Source of the DNA: Methylotenera sp.
GTDB taxonomy: Bacteria; Pseudomonadota; Gammaproteobacteria; Burkholderiales; Methylophilaceae
Direction: 5' to 3'
Length of the DNA stretch: 64,000 bases
Assembly: GCA_013141075.1 (NCBI GenBank)
Contig: JABFRQ010000005.1
Span: 124,001-188,000 of the forward strand
Shown here: positions 10,440 to 18,598 of the stretch, in pieces
Numbering within the stretch: the first letter of the stretch is position 1
Layout: each line of letters starts with the position of its first letter
Translations under genes and position numbers: made by a program
Notes under the pieces: generated by a model
What the model saw: the letters and a program-made list of their open reading frames with translations, nothing else
Database searches by the model: none
Told to the model about the DNA's origin: nothing

Positions 10440-10573
10440 TGTCGAATGCCACAATTAATGCAAAAATGATACATTGATTTATAAAGGTTTTTGCAATTAA
10501 TAAATCAATTAATTTTTTAAAAATGTCATAGAAACTGCAAAAATCCCGATTTTGTGTCACAGATAATGCAAAA
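10440..10573. promoter_or_regulatory. Left transposon end with three spaced TnsB-type sites
   Basis: Related 17-mers lie at 10,449-10,465 (CCACAATTAATGCAAAA), 10,526-10,542 (TCATAGAAACTGCAAAA) and 10,557-10,573 (TCACAGATAATGCAAAA), behind the TGTCGAAT tip. Wide spacing is typical of a Tn7 L end. The remaining bases up to the MarR gene (10,574-10,758) show no gene. Confidence 0.8.
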
Positions 10574-10758
10574 TTTAATGACTAAGTAACTAATCTATTA
10601 AAACAATTATTCTGTAGGACGATTCAGGGGGACAAAGCAGCCGCACAGTTTTTTTAACTTCAGCGCGTACTGTAGACCAATAAGCGGTCATTATAAAATG
10701 CAATCGAATTTGGAGGGGAAATTTACTATTAACTTACTTAATTGACTTCAATAACATA

Positions 10759-11205
10759 CTAATCCAGTTTAATCTTAATGGGAGTCCCCCAATCCTTAGT
10801 AAGGCCTAATCTTAGATTTAACATAGTGTCTTGACCAATTCTCTCAGATAACTTTGATTCGATTTCAGCAAAGGTTGCCAGTGCTGCCGCAACTATAGCC
10901 TTTCCTTGTGGCGTAAGAAGGACAATTTTTGCACTTAGGTTACTAGAGTCAATTTCTGTTTTTACTAAATTTACAGCTTCAAGCTCTCTTACACTTTTTT
11001 GCGCGGCTTGCCGAGAAATCCCTAATCTTCTCGCTAATTCTGAAATGCGGATTCCATCATTAGGTAAATAAGCCATTACTGTTGATTGGCTATGACTAAT
11101 ATTTGGCCAACCTTGCACCTTAAGAGATGCTAAAAGACTTTCATCAAACCATTTGAAAGCATCTAGTAGCAGTCTGCCAATAGGGATGTGTTTGTTGTTT
11201 TCCAT
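10759..11205 (-). CDS. MarR-family transcriptional regulator
   Basis: This 148-residue winged-helix protein has a recognition region GIRISELARRLGISRQAAQK followed by the wing and a C-terminal dimerisation helix. The start ATG 11,205 (MENNKHIP) is preferred because the longer ORF start lies in the operator region. It is divergent from a small membrane-protein gene across a TAGTGTCAA palindrome, which it probably binds. MarR regulators usually sense phenolic or oxidising compounds; the ligand is unknown. Confidence 0.85.
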   Translation of the reverse strand: MENNKHIPIGRLLLDAFKWFDESLLASLKVQGWPNISHSQSTVMAYLPNDGIRISELARRLGISRQAAQKSVRELEAVNLVKTEIDSSNLSAKIVLLTPQGKAIVAAALATFAEIESKLSERIGQDTMLNLRLGLTKDWGTPIKIKLD

Positions 11206-11250
11206 AGCACAAAGTGTAATACTGGTTGACACTAAATGCAAGAATGATTA

Positions 11251-11273
11251 TAGTGTCAACTAAATTGACACTA
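11251..11273. promoter_or_regulatory. MarR operator palindrome
   Basis: TAGTGTCAA-ctaaa-TTGACACTA has perfect 9-bp arms. An extra half-site (TTGACACTA) lies at 11,225-11,233. The right arm contains TTGACA, which can serve as -35 for the rightward membrane-protein gene, so binding would repress both directions. Confidence 0.75.
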
Positions 11274-11312
11274 TGCCTTTCTTAAATTTAACTAACTTAT
11301 GGAGAATCAAAT

Positions 11313-11723
11313 ATGCGTACTATTATCGCTGGCTTTGCAGGAGGCATTGCAACACTCATATCAGGCACTATCATCGCAATTATTATGCAACCCTTTGTTG
11401 CACCTCATTTTGAAGGATATATTCGTAAAGAAGGCGAAGATGGACTATTTTTCCCAGCGTTGGTTGTTGGCTATTTGGTAATCGGCTTTGCTTTAAGCTA
11501 TCTAGCGCCTAAGCTAGGGGTTAAAAACATTAAGCATTCGCAGATTCTGTTAATAGGCTTGACTCTAGGTATGGCAATTTTCTTAGGGGATCACCTTGTA
11601 ACTGCGGGGTGGTCTAGACTTAATGCTGGGGCTATGGCTTTTTCTGGTGCACTAGATAGTTTGTCAGTAATGGTGGGCTTTTGGGTAGTTTCTATGGTCC
11701 ATTGCTATAAATCTAATCATTAA
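11313..11723 (+). CDS. Small four-helix membrane protein
   Basis: This 136-residue hydrophobic protein has about four predicted membrane helices (residues ~4-25, 44-66, 76-95 and 106-128). GGAG lies 8 bp before the ATG. It is divergent from, and probably controlled by, the MarR repressor. I do not recognise the family; the context suggests a membrane or transport role in response to a MarR ligand. Confidence 0.7.
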   Translation: MRTIIAGFAGGIATLISGTIIAIIMQPFVAPHFEGYIRKEGEDGLFFPALVVGYLVIGFALSYLAPKLGVKNIKHSQILLIGLTLGMAIFLGDHLVTAGWSRLNAGAMAFSGALDSLSVMVGFWVVSMVHCYKSNH

Positions 11724-11791
11724 TACTTTCAATCATGTAAATTGTTCTCTCAGAAATGCTAATGTAATGTGTGTGTTATATGCGTCTAGGC

Positions 11792-12001
11792 CTAAACTTT
11801 CCTACGCACTTTTCCTGCTGAAATAGAAAATGTTTTTTGAAATAAGCGCGAATCTGCGCTTTTACCTTCAATGAGAGAGTTTGCAAATGAGCTTAATCCG
11901 CTTTCAGTAGCGTAAGCATTAGGCAAAAAGCCGGTGGCGAATATTGCAATTACACCAAAAACTAAATTTTTAAGAAATGAATTTTTCACTATTTTGTTCA
12001 C
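11792..12001 (-). CDS. Possible small exported protein
   Basis: The frame holds a hydrophobic signal-peptide-like segment (FLKNLVFGVIAIFATGFLPNAYA) followed by about 40 polar residues ending KVRRKV. No good ribosome site was found; GTG at 12,001 or 11,989 is possible, and the ORF-track ATG at 12,067 is weaker. It could be a short periplasmic protein or a remnant. Confidence 0.35.
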   Translation of the reverse strand: MNKIVKNSFLKNLVFGVIAIFATGFLPNAYATESGLSSFANSLIEGKSADSRLFQKTFSISAGKVRRKV

Positions 12002-12110
12002 ACCTTTGCTACCGTCATGCGCATGTCGTTTACATACGTTACCGTACACGATGCGGCTTCGGTACATTGTTTTATTGAAAATATCTTGCAGGAAAAGTAA
12101 TTTGAGTTAA

Positions 12111-12809
12111 TCAATAATTACTTTTTACTATATCTTGACCATGCGATATAACCAGCAATGTCGGTATATAGCCTTGCCGTTTTTGAAGTTGTTCGCGATA
12201 AAGTTGCCCAACCTCTGTAACACAAGATCTTTTAACTGACTCCAACTTCAATAAATTACTCTTCCAGATGTTGATTTTTGGATGGCGAAATGTGTCAAAA
12301 AATCCAGAACTAATCTCGTCAAGATAAGCTAAATATTGAAAAAACGGCGCATAACTGGCATCTACTAATGAAAATGCCTTGCCATTAAAATATGGTGTGC
12401 CTATAAGCACTTTTTCAATTTGATCAAATTTATTCACTAGAATTTCTCGGATTACATTATATTTAGCTTCAGTTTCAGCCATGCTTAAATGGTACATGCT
12501 CCACATGCAGTCGTTTCCAAACTCTATCCAGCATCGGTTCATTGCTCGAACGATAATATCTTGTGGATGAAGTTGATTTGGATAGGCCTCATCAAGATAT
12601 TCATTGATCACTACGGAATCAAATATGACGTTATCTCCCACCAGTAATATTGGCACTTTCTTTAAAGGTGAAAGCTTAGTAAACCAAGCTGGCGGGCTGG
12701 CTAAATCAATGTACTCAATATCATACTCAACCCTTTTATGGTTAAGGACTATCGCGGCACGTTGAGCAAAGGGACACAGCTTGAAGCTGATAAGCTTGGG
12801 TTTTATCAT
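12111..12809 (-). CDS. Glutathione S-transferase family protein
   Basis: This 232-residue protein has an N-terminal thioredoxin-like GST domain with CPFAQRAAIVL, the cis-Pro KVPIL segment and a DSVVINEYLDE glutathione-binding region. A helical C-terminal domain follows. GSTs conjugate or reduce electrophiles with glutathione. Its ATG abuts the stop of the interrupted thioredoxin gene, so the two formed one transcription unit before the IS insertion. Confidence 0.85.
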   Translation of the reverse strand: MIKPKLISFKLCPFAQRAAIVLNHKRVEYDIEYIDLASPPAWFTKLSPLKKVPILLVGDNVIFDSVVINEYLDEAYPNQLHPQDIIVRAMNRCWIEFGNDCMWSMYHLSMAETEAKYNVIREILVNKFDQIEKVLIGTPYFNGKAFSLVDASYAPFFQYLAYLDEISSGFFDTFRHPKINIWKSNLLKLESVKRSCVTEVGQLYREQLQKRQGYIPTLLVISHGQDIVKSNY

Positions 12810-13300
12810 TTAATGAGCGGTTAATTGTTTCAATTCAGTTGATATTTCTTTTGAATTAATATGTTGTGTACGAAATACTTCCTTACCTTTATTTAGTAAA
12901 ATCAACGTTGGATAATCCTTAACAGCATACTCAAAAGTTATACTATTCGTGCTATCAACTTCTAATGGATGTTTAACATTAAATTTCTTCTTATATTCAG
13001 CCAATTCTGGTGCTCCTGTCCATAACCGAGATGCGACGCCAACCCAATTGACTTGAGGATACTGTTTATACAATTTGTTGACTTGCTTTTGGGCGGCGAT
13101 ACAGTTTTGACTAACTGCGGGGTGAGAGCCTTTTAAATACCAATCACACCACGTAGAAACAAAAAATAAAGCAGTGGGGGTTTCTACGATGCCATTCAAG
13201 TTAATTGGAGTTGCAGTGTTTGCTTCTATCTGCACTTTATCTATACTTAATTTACCTGCTAGCATCATTTTAAGGCTCTTATCAAGCCCCGCTGTTTCCT
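12810..13300 (-). pseudogene. Double-thioredoxin protein, 3' half (cut by IS element)
   Basis: This is the C-terminal part of a gene whose 5' part lies at 16,303-16,750. Removing the IS and one TSD joins the halves in frame (GYEETAGLDKS). It encodes a second thioredoxin-like domain (TALFFVSTWCDWYL, later YPTLILLNKGKEVF) in which the usual CxxC is replaced by a lone Cys. The ORF-track call of 174 residues starts inside the IS end and is not a native start. Confidence 0.85.
13293..13300. repeat. Target-site duplication of the IS1-family element, left
   Basis: TGTTTCCT lies directly outside the left inverted repeat and recurs at 16,295-16,302. Eight bases fits IS1-family insertion. Confidence 0.9.
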
Positions 13301-13341
13301 GGTAGTGTCTCAGTTTGAAATTTAGAATATTCAAATTTTAC

Positions 13342-13365
13342 TAAGTGAGTGTTATTATACACTTA
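13342..13365. promoter_or_regulatory. Palindrome at the start of the 90-aa passenger gene
   Basis: TAAGTG-N12-CACTTA ends on the first base of the ATG, and TATTATAC lies between the arms as a possible -10. No Shine-Dalgarno sequence is present, so the transcript may be leaderless or nearly so. Confidence 0.4.
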
Positions 13366-13637
13366 TGCAAAAACGACCTAAAAACTTAGACCTAAATCAA
13401 CTAGCTAAGCGTATTGTAGATGAGGCGATAGGTGATGAGACTATTGAGCCATCGCCAGCAGAACAAAAAGTGACAGCTAAGAAAAAGGCTACTGTTGCTC
13501 GCGGCAAAAAACTTACTAGCGAGCAACGCACTGAAATAGCAAAAAATGCGGCTAATAGTCGATGGAAATCTAAACAAGATGTAGATGTGGTTTCCGATTC
13601 TGCCCTTCCTGTAAAAAAGACCCAAATAATTGCATAA
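13365..13637 (+). CDS. Small basic Lys/Ala-rich passenger protein
   Basis: This 90-residue protein has MQKRPKNLDLNQLAKRIVDE at the N-terminus and a C-terminal LTSEQRTEIAKNAANSRW segment. Similar small basic proteins recur beside transposases in proteobacteria, but the role is not established; nucleic-acid binding is a guess from composition. Its 3' end overlaps the convergent HTH-ImmA gene by 68 bp. Confidence 0.6.
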   Translation: MQKRPKNLDLNQLAKRIVDEAIGDETIEPSPAEQKVTAKKKATVARGKKLTSEQRTEIAKNAANSRWKSKQDVDVVSDSALPVKKTQIIA

Positions 13638-14664
13638 CAACATCAATTGGTAGCTTTAAAAAGTCTGTGATTTGATTTTCATTAAATCCATTTTCTTTAA
13701 TACTTGCATTAATGATTTTTTTGAGTAGTAATGGCTTTTCTTTTTCAAACCCTTGTGGTTCATTCATTCTTATTTTTGCAGTATTCATCATAATAAAAAA
13801 TGACTTTTTTTGTGCATCACTAATGTGATTAAGTTGATGTAGCTTCATAATCATTGAAGCTATAGACACTTTCCAGTAAGGTTTAATTTGTGCCAATTGT
13901 CGCAATGTTGGCTTTGATCCAAATTGAAAAGTAGCCGCTTTAAATTCGGAAGTTTGCATTAGTAGCTCAGATGCAAACTCATCCGCCTCTTCTTCCATTC
14001 GTTCATGCGGGATGTCATGCAGAACTAAATGACCAAGTTCATGTGCGAGTGTAAAACGATACCTATCTGGCGGCAGATTTTTATTTAAAAATATGAATGG
14101 CGGGGTTTCAGCAACCCAAATACTCGTTCCGTCAATTCCATTTGTACCAAAATCAGCTTCCACTATAATTACACCAGCAGATTCAACTAAAGATGTAAGA
14201 TTCTGAACTGCACCATCAGGAATTAGCCACATAGCCCTTACTCTTTCTGCAACTTGTTTGGCGGTATATTCAGTTAAATCTAAATCATATTTAGGCAATT
14301 GTAGTTTTGTTTGTATATCCACAGCATCTAAAGTTTTCTTTATCGCTATTCTTGATAGATTAGTTACACCCTCTATTTGTTTTCTATTTGCCGCTGTCAA
14401 ACTGCTTTTTTTTCTATAAAATACAGAGCTTGAGCCAAAGCCAAGCCTGTTTTCATTACTTGTTAAAAATGACATGGGGAAATTTAAGGCTTTAGCTATT
14501 CTCTCTAATACCTCATCACTTGCTGATTGCTCAATTCCTGCTTCAACTCTGGCAATTTGAGGTTGAGTTACTACAGCTTTTAAAGCAAGGTCTTTTTGAG
14601 TTAGCCCCCTAAATTCTCTGGCTAAGATAACCATTTCAGGATTAACTTGTGCCTGTATTTTCAC
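13570..14664 (-). CDS. HTH regulator fused to ImmA/IrrE-like metalloprotease (IS passenger)
   Basis: An XRE HTH near residues 10-60 (LTQKDLALKAVVTQPQIARVE) is followed by a linker and a zinc-peptidase motif (FTLAHELGHLVLHD) with a downstream EEEADEFASELLM glutamate helix. The ATG at 14,670 abuts GGAG with no spacing; GTG at 14,664 has six bases and is the better start. It overlaps the upstream 202-aa gene by 23 bp, so the two are coupled. It is distinct from the ImmA-like gene at 9.1 kb and probably forms a regulator or antitoxin pair with its partner. Confidence 0.8.
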   Translation of the reverse strand: MKIQAQVNPEMVILAREFRGLTQKDLALKAVVTQPQIARVEAGIEQSASDEVLERIAKALNFPMSFLTSNENRLGFGSSSVFYRKKSSLTAANRKQIEGVTNLSRIAIKKTLDAVDIQTKLQLPKYDLDLTEYTAKQVAERVRAMWLIPDGAVQNLTSLVESAGVIIVEADFGTNGIDGTSIWVAETPPFIFLNKNLPPDRYRFTLAHELGHLVLHDIPHERMEEEADEFASELLMQTSEFKAATFQFGSKPTLRQLAQIKPYWKVSIASMIMKLHQLNHISDAQKKSFFIMMNTAKIRMNEPQGFEKEKPLLLKKIINASIKENGFNENQITDFLKLPIDVVMQLFGSFLQEGQNRKPHLHLV

Positions 14665-15250
14665 TTTCATCTCCTAATAAATTCTTTCTTTTCACTACAA
14701 CATCCTGCAATAAATCTTGCTCAATTATATTGAGTGAATTTTGTTGCACGTTTTTTGGTGTTATTTCAGCTTTCCAATATATGCCGTTACCAGCAGGACA
14801 AACCAAATCAATCGACTGTAAGTCTTGACCAAAAGCATCAATAACATAACCCACTTCTAAATCGTAATCTGCGCCAATAGCAGGTAATAATAGTTGGTTT
14901 TTAAATTCTGTTACTTGCTTAGTTGGTTGGTTTTTTGAAAATCCATCCGCATTTAATTTCTTTAAGCGGATACCAATACAACCTTCAAAATTATCAGGAC
15001 TGACAACCAAAACAAACATTTGCTGATGTATCACACACTGAATAGATGCGTTGCTTTCTGCCAACCTTACAGAAGCGTCGCGCATTCTATCATTGATGAT
15101 GCAGGCGCGTGTTCTATCGCTAAAAGACATTTTAAATTTCGCACTAATTTCATCGCTTTGCCAGTCATCCCAGCTTGAACGAACAACTCGCCACAATGAA
15201 TCGTAGTAAGGCATTAAAACATTGTGAGCCACATCAAAATCAATTTGCAT
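14642..15250 (-). CDS. Unknown partner of the HTH-ImmA passenger
   Basis: This 202-residue protein shows no motif I recognise. It contains mixed strands (CVIHQQMFVLVV, YDLEVGYVIDAFG) and no membrane segment or signal. It is first in a two-gene operon, and its 3' end overlaps the HTH-ImmA start. By position it could be the toxin of the pair or the substrate of the protease. Confidence 0.6.
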   Translation of the reverse strand: MQIDFDVAHNVLMPYYDSLWRVVRSSWDDWQSDEISAKFKMSFSDRTRACIINDRMRDASVRLAESNASIQCVIHQQMFVLVVSPDNFEGCIGIRLKKLNADGFSKNQPTKQVTEFKNQLLLPAIGADYDLEVGYVIDAFGQDLQSIDLVCPAGNGIYWKAEITPKNVQQNSLNIIEQDLLQDVVVKRKNLLGDESENTGTS

Positions 15251-15403
15251 ATTCTTATCCTTTAGCTATTAACGTATAGCTATATTACTGATAACATATT
15301 AAATAATCAAGTAAAATATAATATAAATTATAATGTATATCTTTATAATGCTTACATATTGATATATAATTCAGTTTGAATTAAGAAAAACAGAAAGCAG
15401 GTT

Positions 15404-16285
15404 ATGAATAAGCTCACAATTGAAAAGCGCGCAATGATACTCACAATGCTGGTAGAGGGCAGTTCAATGCGCTCAGTCTCACGCATTGCCGATGTTTCAA
15501 TTAACACCGTGACTAAACTGCTTGTTGATGCTGGTATCATTTGCGCTGAATATCAAAGCGAACATCTAGTAAACATCAAAAGTAAGCGTGTGCAATGTGA
15601 TGAAATTTGGTCTTTCTGCTATTCAAAAGAAAAAAACGTAGCCCCTGAGGATAAAGGCGTTTTAGGATATGGTGATGTTTACACATGGACTGCTATAGAT
15701 GCAGATAGTAAACTGGCTATTTCATGGCTTGTAGGTCGCCGTGATTATGACTATGCCGAAGCGTTTATTAGTGACTTAGCAAGCCGTTTAAGCGAGCGTG
15801 TGCAATTAACGAGTGATGGCTATGGTTGCTATATCAATGCGATTGAAAAGGCTTTCGGTGGCGCGATTGACTATGCAATGCTAGTTAAAATTTACGGTGA
15901 TGATGGCAATGCACAAAAACGTTACAGCCCAGCACCTTTCGTTAGTGCTGAAAAACGCACTATGGCTGGCAATCCTGATATTAAACACATATCAACTAGC
16001 TTTGTTGAGCGTCAAAATTTAACGATGCGTATGGGTATGCGCCGCTTCACTCGTTTAACGAATGGTTTTAGCAAAAAGATTGATAACCTAGCTCACGCTG
16101 TAGCGTTACACTTTATGCACTATAATTTTGTACGCATTCACAAAACACTAAAAACAACACCAGCTTTAGAGGCTGGTGTTACTAACAAATTATGGTCTAT
16201 GAATGATGTGGTTGAATTGATTGATGCTAAAGAGGCATTGAAAGATAGAAGCCGTGGAAAGTACAAAATAAATATTTCAAACTGA
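15404..16285 (+). CDS. IS1-family DDE transposase
   Basis: This 293-residue transposase has an N-terminal HTH (GSSMRSVSRIADVSINTVTK) and an IS1-type catalytic core with QCDEIWSF (first Asp), LTSDGYGCY (second Asp) and SFVERQNLTMRMGMRRF (Glu). It is one continuous ORF, unlike classical IS1, which needs a frameshift. The last codons lie inside the right inverted repeat. Confidence 0.93.
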   Translation: MNKLTIEKRAMILTMLVEGSSMRSVSRIADVSINTVTKLLVDAGIICAEYQSEHLVNIKSKRVQCDEIWSFCYSKEKNVAPEDKGVLGYGDVYTWTAIDADSKLAISWLVGRRDYDYAEAFISDLASRLSERVQLTSDGYGCYINAIEKAFGGAIDYAMLVKIYGDDGNAQKRYSPAPFVSAEKRTMAGNPDIKHISTSFVERQNLTMRMGMRRFTRLTNGFSKKIDNLAHAVALHFMHYNFVRIHKTLKTTPALEAGVTNKLWSMNDVVELIDAKEALKDRSRGKYKINISN

Positions 16286-16294
16286 GACACTACC

Positions 16295-16302
16295 TGTTTC
16301 CT
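16295..16302. repeat. Target-site duplication of the IS1-family element, right
   Basis: The second copy of TGTTTCCT, directly after the right inverted repeat (…CACTACC). Confidence 0.9.
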
Positions 16303-16750
16303 CGTAACCAGCATAAGCCACATTACCGCTTGCATCTAAAAGCACATGATATGGCGTACCAATTAAGTTAAAGGCTTTTGCTAACTCACCAGATTTATCT
16401 ATAGCTATGGGCATAGTTAAGCCAAATTTCTTTTTGATGGCGGCCACAGACTTTTGGTCATCATTCACGCCTATATTGACAGCAATAATTTCTACTTTAT
16501 TGCCATATTTGTCGAAAGAGTGTTGCAAATGCGGCATTTGTTTTAGACATGATTGACACCAAGTTGCCCAAAACTTAAGGTAAACAGGTTTATTGCCCTT
16601 GTATTGGCTCAACTTAACTGTTTGACCAGAGAGCAGTGTAATGGGCAGTTCAAGAGTTTTTTGGTCAATTGCTGCGGCATGTGCAAAGCTACATGTCGCG
16701 AACAAAATAAAAGCTAAATTTCTAACGATTCTTAACACAGTATTCTCCAT
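16303..16750 (-). pseudogene. Double-thioredoxin (TlpA-like) protein, 5' half
   Basis: It starts with a signal peptide (LAFILFATCSFAHA), followed by a TlpA/ResA-type thioredoxin domain with WATWCQSCLKQMP (CxxC) and the cis-Pro region IGTPYHVLLD. The reading frame runs into the IS inverted repeat and stops there. The first domain is nearly complete, so a truncated periplasmic thioredoxin could still be made. The intact protein would have reduced or isomerised thiols in the periplasm. Confidence 0.85.
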
Positions 16751-16893
16751 TTATTTAAGACACACAATTTCTAACATTTGACGAGATTGGGTGGGTGGGC
16801 AATATTTTTTCGATCCTTCAGCAGAACAACATGCAAAAATGGGCGGCAAGTGCAGACAAAATTGCTGACGTAAAACTTGGTGATAGAACCCAT

Positions 16894-17439
16894 TCAGTTC
16901 AGAATTGCCGCACCAAAAGGGTTGTCGATAGCGATTAACCATCTACCATCGACCTGTTGATGAAGTACATCAGAAGCAGTTCCAGCCATTTTCACAGGAG
17001 CACCATCAGGTGTAGTGCCAATCGCGCTCCACTTAGAACTGTACAGCGCGACATCGCCAGTTCGAATAGTCTTGTACGTCTCAGTTGTGATAGTTACCTT
17101 ATTAGCTATAAATCCAGCTAACGCCTTTCGTAGCTCTACCTTTCCTCTAGCCACTTGCCCTGGAACAATGAGGGTCGCTTCTGACTCATAACAGGCAATG
17201 GCGGCTTCAAGATTGCCTTGGTTAATCGCCTTGACTAATTTATTAACGATGTCTACTGGGTTAGATGTGTCTAAGTTTTTAACTTCCACCATGTTTTTTG
17301 ATTCAGGTGTCATTCCTTGTTCTGCACCAATTGAACAACCCGTTAAAACTGCTAAGCCGGAAATGATTAGCAATTTCGAAAATCGTGTCATATCTTTCAT
17401 TTTCATTGCTCGTAGTAAAATGCTCTTTGTCTTATTCAT
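16894..17439 (-). CDS. SnoaL/DUF4440-like lipoprotein
   Basis: This 181-residue protein has a lipoprotein signal (LLIISGLAVLTGC) and a C-terminal NTF2-like cone fold (NPVDIVNKLVKAINQGNLEAAIACYE, then a GRWLIAIDNPFG end). AGGA lies 5 bp before the ATG. The family includes ketosteroid-isomerase-like enzymes and non-catalytic binding proteins; the ligand is unknown. A truncated paralogue of its N-terminus lies at 18.2 kb. Confidence 0.75.
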   Translation of the reverse strand: MNKTKSILLRAMKMKDMTRFSKLLIISGLAVLTGCSIGAEQGMTPESKNMVEVKNLDTSNPVDIVNKLVKAINQGNLEAAIACYESEATLIVPGQVARGKVELRKALAGFIANKVTITTETYKTIRTGDVALYSSKWSAIGTTPDGAPVKMAGTASDVLHQQVDGRWLIAIDNPFGAAILN

Positions 17440-17557
17440 ATAGGTCCTAATTTAGTTTTTAAAACTCACATCAAACTTGGTTGCGATAATCTGGCGTCAT
17501 AAACTGATATTGATATGATTTTTTAACACCACTTACACTAAGGCTGACGCAGGCATA

Positions 17558-18178
17558 TCAAGCACGCCCCGCATACGCCGCTTCTTTCTGAGCGGCGATT
17601 TGTCCTGCGATAGGATCTGCGGTAATCAACGTCGGTTGGTAACGCACAATAATAATGTCAGATATACCTATAGACCTTAACCAAGCATTAAAATAAGTTG
17701 AATGATGATCCACGCCAAAACTTTCTGAAATGCCTGGCACGTAACCACCACTTGTAAAAATTACCGTCGCTCGCTTGCCCTCTAGCAGTCCCGTGTAACC
17801 ATTCTCAGGGTCAAATTGAAATAGCAAACCTGGCTGCATGATGATGTCGATATACCACTTGAGCCGATATGGGATACCGAAGTTCCACATTGGCACAGTG
17901 AACAAATAGTCATCCGCGCTAGCGAAACGCTTAGTGATTGTAACTATTTGTTCCCATACGGCCTTTTGAGTGCCTTCTAATGTTCCCTCACCAAAGAAAG
18001 TCATTTTTGCAGCTACTTTATCCCCATCAAATTCAGGCAGTGACTCATCCCATAGGTCAAGTATGTCAATTTCAGCTTCAGGGTGGTTAGCACGGTACGA
18101 ATCAAGAAACGATTCAGCAACATGCCCTGACTTTGATTTACGCCCTCGAGGTGACCCCTTGATATATAACAGCTTCAT
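17558..18178 (-). CDS. azoR: FMN-dependent NADH:quinone/azo reductase
   Basis: This 206-residue flavodoxin-like enzyme begins with the phosphate-binding strand-loop MKLLYIKGSPRG. It has the AzoR-type VPMWNFGIPYRLKWYIDIIMQPG flavin segment and a TSGGYVPG loop. It reduces quinones or azo compounds by two electrons, avoiding semiquinone radicals. It fits the electrophile-detoxification cargo and is probably under the neighbouring regulators. Confidence 0.88.
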   Translation of the reverse strand: MKLLYIKGSPRGRKSKSGHVAESFLDSYRANHPEAEIDILDLWDESLPEFDGDKVAAKMTFFGEGTLEGTQKAVWEQIVTITKRFASADDYLFTVPMWNFGIPYRLKWYIDIIMQPGLLFQFDPENGYTGLLEGKRATVIFTSGGYVPGISESFGVDHHSTYFNAWLRSIGISDIIIVRYQPTLITADPIAGQIAAQKEAAYAGRA

Positions 18179-18223
18179 AATTTCCTTTTAAAATTACCTA
18201 AATTAATCGCTTTGTCTAACTAT

Positions 18224-18379
18224 TTAGCAACCTTTATGACTACACGGGTAAGATGTATTTATGCTATTCTCTTTCGTCGTGTTTTTTGATTCATGTGCCA
18301 TCCCCCGCTCACTTAGTGCTGAGCAACCAGTTAAAATGGCTATGCTAATAATGATTAGTAATTTTGTCCGTCGTGTCAT
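18224..18379 (-). pseudogene. Truncated duplicate of the SnoaL-like lipoprotein N-terminus
   Basis: A 51-codon frame (MTRRTKLLIIISIAILTGC...ESKN) matches the lipoprotein gene upstream at both DNA and protein level (MTRFSKLLIISGLAVLTGC...ESKN), but ends before the NTF2-like domain. It is a decayed partial duplication, or at most a tiny lipoprotein. The remaining gap (18,380-18,598) shows no gene. Confidence 0.75.
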
Positions 18380-18598
18380 TTTTCAGTCTCATTTTCTACC
18401 TGTTGGTATTATTTGTTTACACGTTACTTCACAAAGATAGCGAAGCAACTATGACGCCATACTATTATTTTTATTGTTCAACTAACAGAGTCATGTTTTA
18501 CCAAAATTAGTAGGCCATGTGGTTTCGGAAAAATTCGGAGTGACTAAATTGCGAGATGGTTTTCTGGTAGGGTTAGTACAAGTAAAGTGAAACAGATG

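Larger units (their letters stand above)
13301..16294. mobile_element. IS1-family element with passenger genes (2,994 bp)
   Basis: The ends carry a perfect 21-bp inverted repeat beginning GGTAGTGTCTCAGTTTGAAA and are flanked by TGTTTCCT duplications. It holds a single-ORF IS1-type DDE transposase that reads into the right inverted repeat, plus three passenger genes: a 90-aa basic protein, an HTH-ImmA protein and a 202-aa unknown. It has split a double-thioredoxin gene of the Tn7-like element. Confidence 0.93.

Noticed and set aside
16751-16942. 63-aa Cys-rich ORF between the lipoprotein and thioredoxin genes
   Set aside because: Its first part overlaps the lipoprotein C-terminus in another frame, it lacks a ribosome site, and the 143-base gap also contains competing frames. 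Coding potential is not convincing.
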